A stretch of 35,676 nt of DNA, from the NCBI GenBank assembly GCA_021811425.1, contig JAJZPA010000010.1:1-35676 (forward strand), written 5' to 3'. The translations under genes were made by a program, and so were the position numbers. The notes beneath the pieces are model-generated. The model did not search any database, was not told the origin of the DNA, and saw only the letters and a program-made list of their open reading frames with translations. Positions 25,536 to 34,649 of this stretch are shown here, one piece after another (within the stretch, counting starts at the first letter, position 1; every line of letters begins with the position of its first letter). Origin of the DNA: Bacillota bacterium (GTDB taxonomy: Bacteria; Bacillota; Desulfitobacteriia; Desulfitobacteriales; Desulfitobacteriaceae).

Positions 25536-25626
25536 AAAAGCCCGAAACATGAGGCTTTTGGGTCGGTCGAAGCGTAGAAGGTTGCCGTCAAAGGTGACTC
25601 CGCCGCTTGTCGGGTAATTTCTACGC
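25536..25626 (+). promoter_or_regulatory. Structured leader of the S10 operon
   Basis: AAAAGCC/GGCTTTT (25536-25542/25553-25559) is followed by a longer stem GCGTAGAA/TTCTACGC (25572-25579/25619-25626) enclosing a GC-rich 39-nt region. The position, about 40 nt before rpsJ, suits an r-protein feedback leader. The family assignment is uncertain, and I see no convincing promoter in the spacer. Confidence 0.4.
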
Positions 25627-25664
25627 CATTTGCCTAATGAAGGCTATAAGGAGGTTGCAAAAGG

Positions 25665-25970
25665 ATGAGTCAAAAGATTCGGATTCGCTTAAAAGCGTTC
25701 GATCATAAAGTGCTTGATCAGTCAGCGACAAAGATTGTGGAGACCGCTAAACGAACAGGGGCCCAAGTCAGCGGACCTATTCCCTTGCCCACTGAAAAGA
25801 GCATTTATACTATTTTACGTTCCCCTCATGTGAATAAGGATTCCCGTGAGCAGTTTGAGATGCGCACGCACAAACGCTTGATTGACATTCTGGAACCCAC
25901 GTCAAAGACGGTGGATTCGCTCATGCGTCTGGATTTGCCAGCCGGTGTTGATATCGAGATTAAGCTTTAA
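25665..25970 (+). CDS. rpsJ: 30S ribosomal protein S10
   Basis: A 101-residue head protein, also known as NusE in antitermination complexes. It opens [19 protein letters not shown] and has the conserved loop [38 protein letters not shown] lies about 9 nt before the ATG. It is the first gene of the S10/spc cluster, with about 150 nt of possibly structured sequence between it and rplC. Confidence 0.97.
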   Translation: MSQKIRIRLKAFDHKVLDQSATKIVETAKRTGAQVSGPIPLPTEKSIYTILRSPHVNKDSREQFEMRTHKRLIDILEPTSKTVDSLMRLDLPAGVDIEIKL

Positions 25971-25983
25971 TCAAATAAAATGC

Positions 25984-26012
25984 TGGCGAAGTTATTCTTT
26001 TTGTGATAAAAT
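25984..26012 (+). promoter_or_regulatory. Possible extended -10 promoter before rplC
   Basis: TGA-TAAAAT (extended -10, 26004-26012) lies 17 nt after a weak -35 TGGCGA. The surrounding sequence is unusually A/T-rich for this operon. The evidence is weak. Confidence 0.3.
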
Positions 26013-26064
26013 AATTTTGTTTGTGGCGCGAAACGCCCGGCGGCGTGGAGTGCAAAAATATAGC

Positions 26065-26109
26065 AAACGCTCTCGTGCTCCGGAACACTCGGTGCACTTC
26101 AAAGCGTTT
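26065..26109 (+). other. Hairpin overlapping the rplC translation-initiation region
   Basis: AAACGCT (26065-26071) pairs with AGCGTTT (26103-26109), with inner GTGC/GCAC pairing. It ends one base before the GGAGGTGG ribosome binding site, so it could influence rplC initiation or be an r-protein binding site. Confidence 0.45.
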
Positions 26110-26123
26110 AGGAGGTGGCATTC

Positions 26124-26753
26124 GTGTCAAAAGGAATCTTGGGCAAAAAAGCCGGCATGACTCAGGTGTTTACGGAGGATGGCAAGCTCATTCCCGTGAC
26201 GGTGGTTGAGGCTGGCCCCTGCTATGTCGTGCAGAAGAAAACGACACATACGGATGGTTACAATGCGATTCAGGTTGGATTTTCTTTCAAGCGGGAGACC
26301 TTGGCCAACAAGCCTGAGAAAGGTCACTTTCAAAAGGCTTCTCTCAAGCCGTTACGGTTTATTCGTGAGTTTAGGATGGACGATGTTGATGCCTATCAAG
26401 TTGGCCAGGAAATCAAAGCGGATGTGTTTACGGCAGGGGATTACGTTGATGTGGTTGGAATCTCCAAGGGTAAAGGCTTTGAAGGCATGATTAAGCGCCA
26501 TGGCGCACGGCGTGGACCCATGAAACACGGTTCAAAGTACCATCGTCGGACAGGTTCCCTTGGCGCGAAAGGCCCGGCTCGTGTATTTAAGGGGCGGAAA
26601 CTACCCGGACGTAGCGGTGGTGAGCGCGTGACGGTGCAGAACCTCGAAGTGGTTCGGGTTGATGCGGATAGAAACATGATCCTAGTAAAAGGGGCTGTCC
26701 CCGGTGCCAGAAAAGGATTGCTCATTCTGAAGCCTTCCGTCAAGGCGAAATAA
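26124..26753 (+). CDS. rplC: 50S ribosomal protein L3
   Basis: A 209-residue early-assembly protein reaching the peptidyl transferase centre. The N-terminus [15 protein letters not shown] and the central loop with [19 protein letters not shown] are diagnostic. GTG 26124 is chosen over the track's GTG 26115 because GGAGGTGG ends about 6 nt before 26124 and the protein then starts M-SKGILG as in the family. Confidence 0.96.
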   Translation: MSKGILGKKAGMTQVFTEDGKLIPVTVVEAGPCYVVQKKTTHTDGYNAIQVGFSFKRETLANKPEKGHFQKASLKPLRFIREFRMDDVDAYQVGQEIKADVFTAGDYVDVVGISKGKGFEGMIKRHGARRGPMKHGSKYHRRTGSLGAKGPARVFKGRKLPGRSGGERVTVQNLEVVRVDADRNMILVKGAVPGARKGLLILKPSVKAK

Positions 26754-26777
26754 GGCGAGAGAAAGGAGGAATAAGCA

Positions 26778-27401
26778 ATGCCGAAAGTACAAGTGCTCAA
26801 CATGCAAGGTGCTCCGGTAGGAGAGATGGAATTGAGTGAAGATGTGTTTGGAATTAAACCGAATACACATGTCCTACATTCTGCAGTAGTAGGCCAGCTG
26901 GCCAGCCGTCGGCGTGGAACCCAATCAACGCTACTTCGCGGCGAGGTGCGTGGCGGGGGTCGCAAGCCGTGGCGGCAAAAGGGAACCGGTCGCGCTCGGG
27001 CAGGAAGCAGTCGCTCTCCGGTATGGAGAGGTGGCGGTGTTGTTTTTGGCCCTAAGCCGCGTCAGTATGGATTTAACCTGCCCAAGAAGGTTCGTCGCTT
27101 AGCTTTGCGCTCGGCTCTCTCAGCGAAAGTTCAGGTGGAAAATCTGATCGTGTTGGATGATCTTCAGCTATCCGAGGCCAAGACTCGCGAGATGGTCAAG
27201 GTCTTAACAGCCCTGAATATCGGCAAAAAGGCTCTGGTAGTGACTGCTGAAACGGATGAAAGCGTGCAAAGAGCGGCGCGGAATATCGCGGGAGTAAAGG
27301 CAATGGCTATTGAAGGCCTGAACGTAGTCGATCTGCTTTATCACGATGTACTGGTGCTAACCAAAGAGGCCGTAACTAAAGCGGAGGAGGTGTTTGCGTA
27401 A
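26778..27401 (+). CDS. rplD: 50S ribosomal protein L4
   Basis: A 207-residue exit-tunnel protein. The extended loop (about 40-100) with [39 protein letters not shown] and [17 protein letters not shown] reaches the tunnel constriction. The macrolide-resistance positions [12 protein letters not shown] look wild type. Its stop codon overlaps the rplW start by one base, indicating translational coupling. Confidence 0.97.
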   Translation: MPKVQVLNMQGAPVGEMELSEDVFGIKPNTHVLHSAVVGQLASRRRGTQSTLLRGEVRGGGRKPWRQKGTGRARAGSSRSPVWRGGGVVFGPKPRQYGFNLPKKVRRLALRSALSAKVQVENLIVLDDLQLSEAKTREMVKVLTALNIGKKALVVTAETDESVQRAARNIAGVKAMAIEGLNVVDLLYHDVLVLTKEAVTKAEEVFA

Positions 27402-27688
27402 TGCGCGATGCTCGTGATGTCCTCCAACGTCCGGTCATTTCCGAGAAGTCGGTGGCTTTGGCCGAAGAAAGCAAATACTCGTTTTGGGTGGCCACTGCAG
27501 CCAATAAGATTGAAATTAAGTATGCGATTGAACAAATGTTCAAAGTTCATGTGGTTGAAGTCCACACCATGAACGTAAAAGGTAAAATGAAGCGCGTCGG
27601 TCGTCACGTTGGTAAAAGGCCTGACCGCAAGAAAGCGATCGTTACCTTGCGGGCGGGAGACAAAATCGAAGGCTACGCTGGCCTCTAA
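27401..27688 (+). CDS. rplW: 50S ribosomal protein L23
   Basis: A 95-residue protein at the tunnel exit that docks signal recognition particle and trigger factor. [18 protein letters not shown] begins the family domain, and [22 protein letters not shown] is the basic extension. The start ATG overlaps the rplD stop (TAATG), and GGAGGTG lies within the end of rplD. Confidence 0.96.
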   Translation: MRDARDVLQRPVISEKSVALAEESKYSFWVATAANKIEIKYAIEQMFKVHVVEVHTMNVKGKMKRVGRHVGKRPDRKKAIVTLRAGDKIEGYAGL

Positions 27689-27712
27689 GTCTGAAGTAAA
27701 GGAGGTAAACCT

Positions 27713-28540
27713 ATGCCGGTTAAAGCATTTAAACCGACCTCGCCTGGACGCCGCCAGATGACGGTATCCACGTTCGAGGAGATCACGAAAGTTGAGCCAG
27801 AGCGCGCACTGACAGCGCCTTTGCGTAAGAATGCCGGACGTAATAACGACGGACGGCTGACGGTTCGTCACAAGGGAGGCGGTCATAAGCGTCTCTTTCG
27901 AGTGATTGATTTCAAACGAAATAAGGATAGTGTTCCTGCCAAGGTGGCTGCGATCGAATATGATCCCAATCGCTCAGCCAATATCGCGCTGCTTCATTAT
28001 CTGGATGGTCATAAAACCTATATTTTGGCCCCTAATGGCTTAAAGATCGGTTCGATGGTGGTATCCGGTGCGGATGCCGACATCAAGGTGGGCAATGCAT
28101 TGCCGCTACGCAACATTCCGGTCGGTACCCTCATCCATAACATTGAGATGAAGCCTGGCAAGGGAGCGCAGCTCGTCCGTACAGCTGGAGGCTCGGCTCA
28201 ATTGATGGCCAAAGAAGGAGCCTATGCGACGCTGCGTCTTCCTTCCGGAGAGATGCGTCTTGTTCATCTGGATTGCCGCGCGACCATTGGCCAAGTGGGT
28301 AATTTGGAACATGAGAACCTCCATTTTGGTAAAGCGGGCCGTAGCCGTTGGCTCGGGGTGCGCCCAACGGTGCGCGGTTCAGTGATGAATCCGGTGGATC
28401 ACCCGCACGGCGGCGGCGAAGGACGTAACCCGATTGGCCGCAACCCGGTCACGCCTTGGGGCAAACCGGCTCTTGGGGCGAAGACACGTAAGAAGAAGAA
28501 TCCCAGCAACCGGTTCATCGTTAAACGCCGGAGTAAATAA
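27713..28540 (+). CDS. rplB: 50S ribosomal protein L2
   Basis: A 275-residue protein needed for peptidyl transferase assembly. It has [20 protein letters not shown] and the C-terminal [19 protein letters not shown] with the conserved functional histidine. AAAGGAGGTAAACC precedes the ATG. The length is normal. A half copy of the composite repeat follows before rpsS. Confidence 0.97.
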   Translation: MPVKAFKPTSPGRRQMTVSTFEEITKVEPERALTAPLRKNAGRNNDGRLTVRHKGGGHKRLFRVIDFKRNKDSVPAKVAAIEYDPNRSANIALLHYLDGHKTYILAPNGLKIGSMVVSGADADIKVGNALPLRNIPVGTLIHNIEMKPGKGAQLVRTAGGSAQLMAKEGAYATLRLPSGEMRLVHLDCRATIGQVGNLEHENLHFGKAGRSRWLGVRPTVRGSVMNPVDHPHGGGEGRNPIGRNPVTPWGKPALGAKTRKKKNPSNRFIVKRRSK

Positions 28541-28584
28541 CAGAGGCCGGAGGCCAGAGGCCAGAGGAATGTCCCCATTGAAAG
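28541..28584 (+). repeat. Composite intergenic repeat, copy 4 (right half only, before rpsS)
   Basis: Core units CAGAGGCCGGAGGCCAGAGG followed by the right end GGAATGTCCCCATTGAAA (28566-28583). The left GGGGACA end is missing, so this copy cannot form the full palindrome and is probably decayed or truncated. Confidence 0.75.
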
Positions 28585-28609
28585 TGTTTGGGTGAAAGGA
28601 GGCCTAGGA

Positions 28610-28891
28610 ATGAGTCGATCTCTGAAAAAGGGACCCTATGTTCAAGCCCGTCTCTTAGAGCGGGTTGAAGCCATGAATAATTCTGGCGAAAAGCGCGTCT
28701 TAAAGACGTGGTCACGCCGTTCGACGGTTTTTCCCCAGATGGTAGGACATACCATCGCGGTTCATGACGGGCGCAAGCATGTCCCAGTGTATGTTACAGA
28801 GGATATGGTCGGCCACAAGTTTGGTGAGTTTGCGCCGACCCGTACCTTTAAAGGACATGCGGGCAGTGAGAAGTCTAGCGGGTTGCGCTAA
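28610..28891 (+). CDS. rpsS: 30S ribosomal protein S19
   Basis: A 93-residue head protein contacting S13 and the A-site finger. [18 protein letters not shown] and the conserved [25 protein letters not shown] region are present. ATG 28610 with AAAGGAGGCC is preferred over the track start at 28592, which would add six atypical residues. Confidence 0.96.
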   Translation: MSRSLKKGPYVQARLLERVEAMNNSGEKRVLKTWSRRSTVFPQMVGHTIAVHDGRKHVPVYVTEDMVGHKFGEFAPTRTFKGHAGSEKSSGLR

Positions 28892-28908
28892 CAGGAGGAG
28901 GTATTGAA

Positions 28909-29250
28909 ATGCAAGCAAAAGCGATTGCCAGATATGTGCGGATCTCTCCTCGTAAAGTGCGCCAAGTCGTTGATCTCATCCGCGGCAAGCATGTGAGCGA
29001 GGCCATGGCCATCTTGCGATTTACACCGAAAGGCTCTACAGAACCTGTGACGAAAGTGCTTAAATCAGCGGTTGCTAATGCAGAACACAACCTGGAGCTA
29101 AGTGCCGATGACCTTTATGTCACAGCAGTCTATGTTGATCAAGGGCCGACGTTAAAGCGTATTAAGCCCCGCGCCATGGGACGAGCGGATCAGATCCGGA
29201 AACGGACGAGCCATATCACTGTGGTTGTCGGCGAAAAGAAGGAGGGCTAA
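28909..29250 (+). CDS. rplV: 50S ribosomal protein L22
   Basis: A 113-residue exit-tunnel protein. [20 protein letters not shown] starts the fold, and the beta-hairpin [27 protein letters not shown] projects into the tunnel, looking wild type at macrolide-resistance positions. AGGAGGAGG precedes the ATG, and rpsC begins 3 nt after its stop. Confidence 0.96.
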   Translation: MQAKAIARYVRISPRKVRQVVDLIRGKHVSEAMAILRFTPKGSTEPVTKVLKSAVANAEHNLELSADDLYVTAVYVDQGPTLKRIKPRAMGRADQIRKRTSHITVVVGEKKEG

Positions 29251-29253
29251 TCG

Positions 29254-29913
29254 GTGGGTCAAAAAGTTAATCCTAAAGGCCTTCGCGTCGGAATTATCCG
29301 TGATTGGGAAGGTCATTGGTATGCAGATAAGAACTATTCGGAGCTTCTGCATGAGGATTTGCGGATCCGGAAATTTGTCAAGAAGAAACTGGCGCAGGCT
29401 GGGGTGCCCAAAGTAGAGATCGAACGGGCGGCTAATCGGCTGAAAGTTTCCGTGCACGCGGCAAAACCGGGGATTGTTATTGGCCGTGGCGGCGTGGAAG
29501 TTGAGAACCTGCGCAAACAACTGGAAGCTCTGACAGGTAAACAAGTTGCGGTCAATATCGTGGAAATCAAGAAGCCGGAATTGGACGCTCAGCTTGTGGC
29601 TGAAAACGTGGCCCAACAGCTGGAGAAACGGACTTCCTTCCGGAGGGCTATGAAACAAACGGTAGGCCGGACGATGCGTCAGGGAGCCCAGGGGATCAAG
29701 ATTTCTTGCGCTGGACGCTTGGGCGGAGCGGAAATCGCGCGTACCGAGTGGTATAACGAAGGCAAAGTACCCCTCCATACACTGCGTGCCGATATTGACT
29801 ATGGCTTTGCCGAAGCCAATACGACGTATGGTAAGATCGGGGTCAAAGTCTGGATCTACAAAGGAGAAATTCTTCCCGCCAAGAAGGTTACTCAGGTGGA
29901 AGGAGGAAAATAG
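29254..29913 (+). CDS. rpsC: 30S ribosomal protein S3
   Basis: A 219-residue mRNA-entry protein. It opens [17 protein letters not shown]. The KH domain carries the GXXG loop in [13 protein letters not shown] (about 76-88), and the C-terminal domain has [22 protein letters not shown]. The start is GTG, with GGAGGG at the very end of rplV. The stop is directly followed by the rplP ATG. Confidence 0.96.
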   Translation: MGQKVNPKGLRVGIIRDWEGHWYADKNYSELLHEDLRIRKFVKKKLAQAGVPKVEIERAANRLKVSVHAAKPGIVIGRGGVEVENLRKQLEALTGKQVAVNIVEIKKPELDAQLVAENVAQQLEKRTSFRRAMKQTVGRTMRQGAQGIKISCAGRLGGAEIARTEWYNEGKVPLHTLRADIDYGFAEANTTYGKIGVKVWIYKGEILPAKKVTQVEGGK

Positions 29914-30351
29914 ATGCTAGTCCCAACCAGAGTAAAACATCGGAAACAACACCGGGGCCGGATGTCGGGCAAGGCAACCCGTGGCAATACCGTGACGTTT
30001 GGCGAATACGGCTTAGTCGCTTTGGAACCCGCCTGGATTACGAACCGACAGATTGAAGCTGCCCGTATTGCGATGACACGTTACATCAAACGTGGCGGCC
30101 AAGTGTGGATTAAGATCTTTCCGGATAAGCCGATTACTGCGAAGCCGGCTGAGACCCGTATGGGAAGCGGCAAGGGTGCGCCGGAATACTGGGTGGCTGT
30201 AGTAAAGCCTGGCCGGGTTATGTTCGAACTGGCCGGGGTAACTGAAGAAATTGCCCTTGAGGCTTTGCGTTTAGCGACCCACAAGCTTCCTGTGAAATGC
30301 AAGGTTGTGCGCCGGGTCGAACTCGAAGGAGGTGGCGCAAATGAAGAGTAA
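29914..30351 (+). CDS. rplP: 50S ribosomal protein L16
   Basis: A 145-residue protein near the A site and peptidyl transferase centre. It has the family opening [15 protein letters not shown] and the [20 protein letters not shown] motif. The start abuts the rpsC stop with GGAGG inside the rpsC end. Its last codons overlap rpmC by 11 nt, so translation of the two is probably coupled. Confidence 0.96.
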   Translation: MLVPTRVKHRKQHRGRMSGKATRGNTVTFGEYGLVALEPAWITNRQIEAARIAMTRYIKRGGQVWIKIFPDKPITAKPAETRMGSGKGAPEYWVAVVKPGRVMFELAGVTEEIALEALRLATHKLPVKCKVVRRVELEGGGANEE

Positions 30352-30544
30352 AGACATCCGCGATATGACCGATGAGGAAGTTTTGAAGCAGATTGACGAA
30401 CTAAAGACAGAACTGTTCAATTTGCGTTTTCAATTAGCTACGGGGCAGCTAGAAAATGCCATGCGCATTCGAGACGTGCGTAAAGGAATTGCCCGTGGCA
30501 AAACAATTCTCCGTGAGCGCGAGTTGAAGATTGAGCGTGCTTAA
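30341..30544 (+). CDS. rpmC: 50S ribosomal protein L29
   Basis: A 67-residue two-helix protein at the tunnel exit near L23. It shows [27 protein letters not shown] and the basic tail [22 protein letters not shown] 30341 is favoured, with GGAGGTGG about 8 nt upstream inside rplP. The track's TTG-type start at 30305 would add 12 non-family residues. Confidence 0.95.
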   Translation: MKSKDIRDMTDEEVLKQIDELKTELFNLRFQLATGQLENAMRIRDVRKGIARGKTILRERELKIERA

Positions 30545-30566
30545 TCGACGGAAAGGAGACTTCGCT

Positions 30567-30827
30567 GTGGAAAGAGCCCAACGCAAGGTACGCATTGGCA
30601 AAGTTGTCAGCGACAAGATGGACAAGACCGTGGTTGTGGCCGTTGAGACCAAGGAACGGCACCCGATCTATAAACGGACAATGACATTGACTAAGAAGTT
30701 CAAAGCTCATGATGAGAATAACGAAGCCCGTATAGGCGATACAGTTGTCATCATGGAAACCCGTCCGCTGAGTAAAGAAAAAAGGTGGCGTGTTGTTGAG
30801 ATTACCGAACGAGCGGTTGTTCTCTAA
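30567..30827 (+). CDS. rpsQ: 30S ribosomal protein S17
   Basis: An 86-residue OB-fold protein binding 16S rRNA helices 7 and 11. It has [16 protein letters not shown] (about 14-29) and the [23 protein letters not shown] region. GTG 30567 with AAAGGAGA is preferred to the track start 30531, which overlaps rpmC with non-family residues. Confidence 0.95.
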   Translation: MERAQRKVRIGKVVSDKMDKTVVVAVETKERHPIYKRTMTLTKKFKAHDENNEARIGDTVVIMETRPLSKEKRWRVVEITERAVVL

Positions 30828-30862
30828 CACTCCGGACGTCAATCGAAAGGAGGTTTTTAAGG

Positions 30863-31231
30863 ATGATCCAAGTCCAGTCAACGCTCAGGGTCGGCGATAA
30901 TACGGGTGCTAAGAAACTTATGTGCATTCGTGTTTTGGGCGGATCGAGGCGTCGCTATGCGTCGATCGGCGATATCATCGTCGCTTCGGTTAAAGAGGCA
31001 ACACCAGGAGGCGTTGTCAAAAAGGGAGACGTCGTCAAGGCAGTCGTCGTGCGTACCTCCAAGGAAATTAAACGGCCTGACGGTTCTTATATTCGTTTCA
31101 GCGAAAACGCTGCAGTTATCATTAAAGACGATAAAAGCCCAAGGGGCACACGGATTTTTGGACCCGTGGCACGGGAACTGCGGGATCGTGATTTCATGAA
31201 AATCATTTCTCTGGCCCCCGAAGTGATCTAA
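30863..31231 (+). CDS. rplN: 50S ribosomal protein L14
   Basis: A 122-residue protein bridging to the small subunit. It begins [18 protein letters not shown] and has CIRVLGGS and the conserved [22 protein letters not shown] stands about 9 nt before the ATG. The length is standard. Confidence 0.97.
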   Translation: MIQVQSTLRVGDNTGAKKLMCIRVLGGSRRRYASIGDIIVASVKEATPGGVVKKGDVVKAVVVRTSKEIKRPDGSYIRFSENAAVIIKDDKSPRGTRIFGPVARELRDRDFMKIISLAPEVI

Positions 31232-31258
31232 GCGTGCATGGCACTGGAGGTGAAGAAA

Positions 31259-31597
31259 GTGGCTGCTGAGAGGCAAAAAATACACGTCAGAAAAGGCGAC
31301 CTGGTGATGGTGATCACGGGTAAGGACTCCGGCAAAAAGGGCAAGGTATTGCAAGTCCTTCCGAAGAAAGGCCGCGTGGTTGTGGAGAAGGTGAATGTTG
31401 TCAAGCGTCATACGAAGCCTTCCCAAAGCATGCCGCAAGGCGGAATTATCGAGAAGGAAGCTCCAATCGCCAGTTCCAACGTCATGCTTTATTGCTCGGA
31501 GTGCAACTCCGTGACGCGGTTGAGCGTGAAGATGACAGAGGCTGGCAAGGTTCGCGTTTGTAAGATGTGCGGTGTAAACCTGCCTGACACCAAGTAA
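31259..31597 (+). CDS. rplX: 50S ribosomal protein L24
   Basis: A 112-residue assembly initiator. The KOW motif lies in [21 protein letters not shown], with the later [12 protein letters not shown] typical. GTG 31259 is chosen because GGAGGTGA ends 6 nt upstream. The track's ATG 31238 lacks a ribosome binding site and would place the Shine-Dalgarno inside the gene. It carries two CxxC-like pairs (CSEC, CKMC) at its C-terminus, as is common in this lineage. Confidence 0.93.
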   Translation: MAAERQKIHVRKGDLVMVITGKDSGKKGKVLQVLPKKGRVVVEKVNVVKRHTKPSQSMPQGGIIEKEAPIASSNVMLYCSECNSVTRLSVKMTEAGKVRVCKMCGVNLPDTK

Positions 31598-31614
31598 CGA
31601 AGGGAGGGACCAAA

Positions 31615-32154
31615 GTGGCTCGCCAAAAAGAAAGGTTTGTTAAGGAGATTGCTCCTGCTTTACAGCAGAAGTTTGCTTATAGAAACGTAATGCAAATTCC
31701 GAAGCTGGAAAAGATCGTTATCAATATAGGCATGGGGGAAGCGGTCAGTAATTCCAAGGCGATTGACGCCGGTGTAGGAGATCTGATGAAGATCACTGGC
31801 CAGCGGCCTGTTGTTACGCGTGCGAAGAAATCCATTGCTGCGTTTAAACTGCGTACAGGGATGCCGATTGGCGCGAAAGTCACCCTGCGCGGAGAGCGGA
31901 TGTACGAATTTATGGATCGTCTCATGAATGTGGCGTTGCCGCGTGTGCGCGATTTCCGCGGTGTTTCCGGAAAATCCTTTGATGGCAGGGGGAACTACAC
32001 CCTAGGACTCAGAGAGCAAATCATTTTCCCTGAAATCGAATATGACAAGATTGATAAGATCCGGGGCATGGATGTCGTTTTCGTAACCACGGCAAAGACG
32101 GACGAGGAAGCGAAAGAACTGCTTCGCCAGTTCGGAATGCCGTTCCGCGACTAA
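31615..32154 (+). CDS. rplE: 50S ribosomal protein L5
   Basis: A 179-residue 5S rRNA-binding protein of the central protuberance. It contains [21 protein letters not shown], the long conserved [17 protein letters not shown] and the [21 protein letters not shown] region. It starts with GTG behind GAAGGGAGGG. A nested composite repeat follows. Confidence 0.97.
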   Translation: MARQKERFVKEIAPALQQKFAYRNVMQIPKLEKIVINIGMGEAVSNSKAIDAGVGDLMKITGQRPVVTRAKKSIAAFKLRTGMPIGAKVTLRGERMYEFMDRLMNVALPRVRDFRGVSGKSFDGRGNYTLGLREQIIFPEIEYDKIDKIRGMDVVFVTTAKTDEEAKELLRQFGMPFRD

Positions 32155-32156
32155 TA

Positions 32157-32288
32157 ATGTCAGGGGACACACCTCCTCACTTAGATGAACAAGGTCAGGG
32201 GACACACCTCCTCAGTAAGAATTAAATTGAGCGGTTCGGAGGAATGTCCCCATTGAAAAGTGTACGGAGGAATGTCCCCATTGAAAAG
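32157..32288 (+). repeat. Composite intergenic repeat, copy 5 (nested double, before rpsN)
   Basis: Two left ends (32159-32179 and 32193-32215, TCAGGGGACACACCTCCTCA) are followed by two right ends (32237-32260 and 32265-32288, CGGAGGAATGTCCCCATTGA). The order left-left-right-right looks like one element inside another, or a duplication. The heptamer core is missing. ACACCTCC in the left end is complementary to the downstream AAGGAGGG of rpsN and to the GGAGG of the right ends. Confidence 0.88.
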
Positions 32289-32301
32289 GAGGGTCCAAAG
32301 C

Positions 32302-32487
32302 GTGGCTAAGAAGTCAATGATTGTCCGCCAAGCAAAATCGCCCACTTTTACAGTGCGTGCGCATAACCGCTGCAAAATCTGTGGCCGTCCCCATGCTTAC
32401 ATGCGGAAGTTTGGGATGTGTCGGATTTGCTTCCGGGAATTGGCCTATAAAGGCGAACTTCCTGGGGTAACCAAGGCTAGCTGGTAG
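32302..32487 (+). CDS. rpsN: 30S ribosomal protein S14, zinc-binding type
   Basis: A 61-residue head protein with the zinc knuckle CKIC...CRIC in [20 protein letters not shown], the short zinc-dependent form. GTG 32302 lies 8 nt after AAGGAGGG, giving [16 protein letters not shown]. The track start at 32260 is within the repeat and is rejected. Translation may be sensitive to folding of the upstream repeat. Confidence 0.95.
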   Translation: MAKKSMIVRQAKSPTFTVRAHNRCKICGRPHAYMRKFGMCRICFRELAYKGELPGVTKASW

Positions 32488-32515
32488 AACACGGTTAGGA
32501 AGGGGGAAGATTATA

Positions 32516-32914
32516 GTGTCAATGTCTGATCCGATTGCTGATTTTCTTACTCGCATTCGTAATGCGGGCATGGTCTATCACGACAAGGTCGAGATTCCGG
32601 CCTCCCGTGTTAAAAAGGATATGGCTGAATTGCTGAAAGCCGAAGGCTTCATCAAGGATGTCGAGACGATTAAGGACGACAAGCAGGGTGTCATACGACT
32701 CTACCTGAAATACGGTCCCAACAGGGAGCGTGTCATCACAGGGTTGAAGCGTATCAGCCGCCCGGGCCTGAGGGTCTATGCCAAGAAAGACGAGATTCCG
32801 AAGGTGTTAGGTGGCCTGGGTATAGCGGTCATTTCCACCTCCAAGGGAATCATGACCGACAAACAAGCGCGCAAAGAAGGGCTTGGCGGAGAAGTGGTTT
32901 GCTATATTTGGTAA
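32516..32914 (+). CDS. rpsH: 30S ribosomal protein S8
   Basis: A 132-residue central-domain organiser. It begins [15 protein letters not shown] and ends with the diagnostic GVISTSKG-type motif (here [29 protein letters not shown]). The GTG at 32516 sits 6 nt after AGGGGGAAGA. The ATG at 32522 is an alternative start two codons inside. Confidence 0.95.
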   Translation: MSMSDPIADFLTRIRNAGMVYHDKVEIPASRVKKDMAELLKAEGFIKDVETIKDDKQGVIRLYLKYGPNRERVITGLKRISRPGLRVYAKKDEIPKVLGGLGIAVISTSKGIMTDKQARKEGLGGEVVCYIW

Positions 32915-32937
32915 GAGAGACAACGGAGGTGCAGTGA

Positions 32938-33492
32938 ATGTCCAGGATTGGCAAGCTGCCCATTGGTGTTCCCAGTGGCGTAGAGGTCAAAATAGAGGGC
33001 AATGTGGTTTCGGTGCGCGGCCCCAAAGGGATGCTTCAGCGGGAAATGCACCCAGCCATTCATATTGCCTTGGAAAACGACAAAGTGCTGGTGACGCGCT
33101 CAAGCGACGAGCCGCTCGACCGTTCCTTGCATGGGTTGACTCGTACGCTGGTTGCGAACATGGTGCAAGGGGTGACCACGGGATTTACGAAAGGGCTTGA
33201 GCTAGTCGGGGTGGGCTACAGGGCTTCTAAGCAAGGGAACAAATTGGTTCTCTCAGTCGGCAAATCCCATCCCGTGGAACTGATACCGTATGAAGGGATC
33301 GAAGTCGAAGTCCCAGTACCCACGAAGATCTTGGTTAAGGGTATGGACAAGGAAAAGGTTGGAGCCTTTGCTGCGGTCGTTCGAGCCCAGCGCGAGCCAG
33401 AGCCTTACAAGGGTAAAGGTATCAAATATGAGAACGAAGTGATTCGCCGTAAAGTGGGTAAGACAGGCGGCAAAAAAGGCGGTAAGAAGTAA
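32938..33492 (+). CDS. rplF: 50S ribosomal protein L6
   Basis: A 184-residue protein near the sarcin-ricin loop. It opens [20 protein letters not shown]. The second copy of its repeated fold contains [18 protein letters not shown] and a C-terminal basic tail ([10 protein letters not shown]). GGAGGTG precedes the ATG. Confidence 0.97.
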   Translation: MSRIGKLPIGVPSGVEVKIEGNVVSVRGPKGMLQREMHPAIHIALENDKVLVTRSSDEPLDRSLHGLTRTLVANMVQGVTTGFTKGLELVGVGYRASKQGNKLVLSVGKSHPVELIPYEGIEVEVPVPTKILVKGMDKEKVGAFAAVVRAQREPEPYKGKGIKYENEVIRRKVGKTGGKKGGKK

Positions 33493-33544
33493 GGTATAAA
33501 GGGTAAGGGCCAAATCTCTTGCCGGTGGAAAGGAGCGAATTTCG

Positions 33545-33913
33545 TTGAAGAAGACCATTGATCGCCAAGCAATTCGCAGGCATAATCATAAGCGTGTCCG
33601 GAAAAGCGTTTTTGGGACGGATAAGCGTCCGCGTTTGGCGGTGTTTCGCAGTCTGAACCATATGTACGCTCAAGTCATTAATGACGAACTCGGGGTAACG
33701 CTAGCCACAGCTTCCTCCCTTGACCCTGAATTTAAAGCGTCTGAGCTTGCCGGGGGCAATATCGATGGAGCACAGAAGGTTGGCGAACTGGTCGCCAAAC
33801 GGGCGTTGGCTAAAGGGATTACTCAGGTCGTATTTGACCGCGGAGGATATGTTTATCATGGTCGGGTGGCCGCAGTAGCACAAGCGGCACGCGAGGCCGG
33901 GCTGGCATTCTAG
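33545..33913 (+). CDS. rplR: 50S ribosomal protein L18
   Basis: A 122-residue 5S rRNA-binding protein. It has [19 protein letters not shown] and the conserved [25 protein letters not shown]-terminus. The TTG start 33545 lies 7-8 nt after AAAGGAGCG and gives [12 protein letters not shown]. Confidence 0.95.
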   Translation: MKKTIDRQAIRRHNHKRVRKSVFGTDKRPRLAVFRSLNHMYAQVINDELGVTLATASSLDPEFKASELAGGNIDGAQKVGELVAKRALAKGITQVVFDRGGYVYHGRVAAVAQAAREAGLAF

Positions 33914-33937
33914 GACAGGGCAAAGGAGGGAAAATCA

Positions 33938-34438
33938 TTGGCGAAGATCGATGCGAGCAAGCTGGAATTGACAGAGAAAGTAGTGCATATCGCTCGGGTG
34001 GCAAAGGTCGTCAAAGGCGGTCGCCGCTTTAGCTTCAGTGCCCTGGTTGTCGTCGGCGACGGGCAAGGCCATATTGGTGCCGGGCTCGGCAAAGCGGGCG
34101 AAGTACCTGAAGCGATTCGTAAAGGGATTGAAGACGCGAAGAAAAAGTTGATTGCTGTTCCGCTCAAAGGAACCACAATTCCCCACTCAATTCTCGGGGT
34201 GTTCGGAGCCGGCCAAGTTCTTTTGAAACCCGCTGCGCCTGGTACAGGCGTTATCGCAGGGGGCGCAGTCCGTGCGGTACTTGAGGCCGCAGGAATCCAT
34301 GATATTTTGACCAAATCACTGGGTTCTGCGAATCCGCACAACATGGTGAATGCCACCATGGCAGGCCTCACGTCTTTGAAACGTGCAGAAGACGTAGCCA
34401 AACTCCGTGGCAAGACGGTTGAAGAGATTCTGGGTTAG
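33938..34438 (+). CDS. rpsE: 30S ribosomal protein S5
   Basis: A 166-residue decoding-fidelity protein. The N-terminal double-stranded RNA-binding domain has [20 protein letters not shown] (about 25-44) and [19 protein letters not shown]. The C-terminal lobe has [17 protein letters not shown] and [12 protein letters not shown]. It starts with TTG after AAAGGAGGG. Spectinomycin-loop residues look normal. Confidence 0.96.
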   Translation: MAKIDASKLELTEKVVHIARVAKVVKGGRRFSFSALVVVGDGQGHIGAGLGKAGEVPEAIRKGIEDAKKKLIAVPLKGTTIPHSILGVFGAGQVLLKPAAPGTGVIAGGAVRAVLEAAGIHDILTKSLGSANPHNMVNATMAGLTSLKRAEDVAKLRGKTVEEILG

Positions 34439-34449
34439 GAGGGTTGACC

Positions 34450-34632
34450 GTGAAAATCAAAGTCACACTGGTAAAAAGCCCGATCAGCCATCCAGAGCAA
34501 CAGCGGAAGGTACTGCAGTCCCTGGGTCTGGGCAAGATCGGCTCCAGCGCCGTTCATCATGATTCGCCTGCCATTCAAGGCATGATTCGCAAGTGCGACC
34601 ATTTAGTTTTGGTAGAAAATGTCGCTGAATAA
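34450..34632 (+). CDS. rpmD: 50S ribosomal protein L30
   Basis: A 60-residue protein with the bacterial L30 core [33 protein letters not shown] 34450 is chosen, with TAGGAGGG 6 nt upstream, overlapping the rpsE stop. The track TTG at 34444 sits against the ribosome binding site. Confidence 0.94.
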   Translation: MKIKVTLVKSPISHPEQQRKVLQSLGLGKIGSSAVHHDSPAIQGMIRKCDHLVLVENVAE

Positions 34633-34649
34633 GGGAGGTGTCTGCAAGC

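Noticed and set aside
25515-25543. TTGACA at 25515 as an S10 operon promoter
   Set aside because: No -10-like sequence occurs at 16-18 nt spacing (AAGCCC and neighbours), so the -35 match is probably chance.
32157-32288. Repeats before rpsN as a CRISPR array
   Set aside because: There are only two copies each of two different ends, inverted to each other, with no regular unique spacers and no cas genes.
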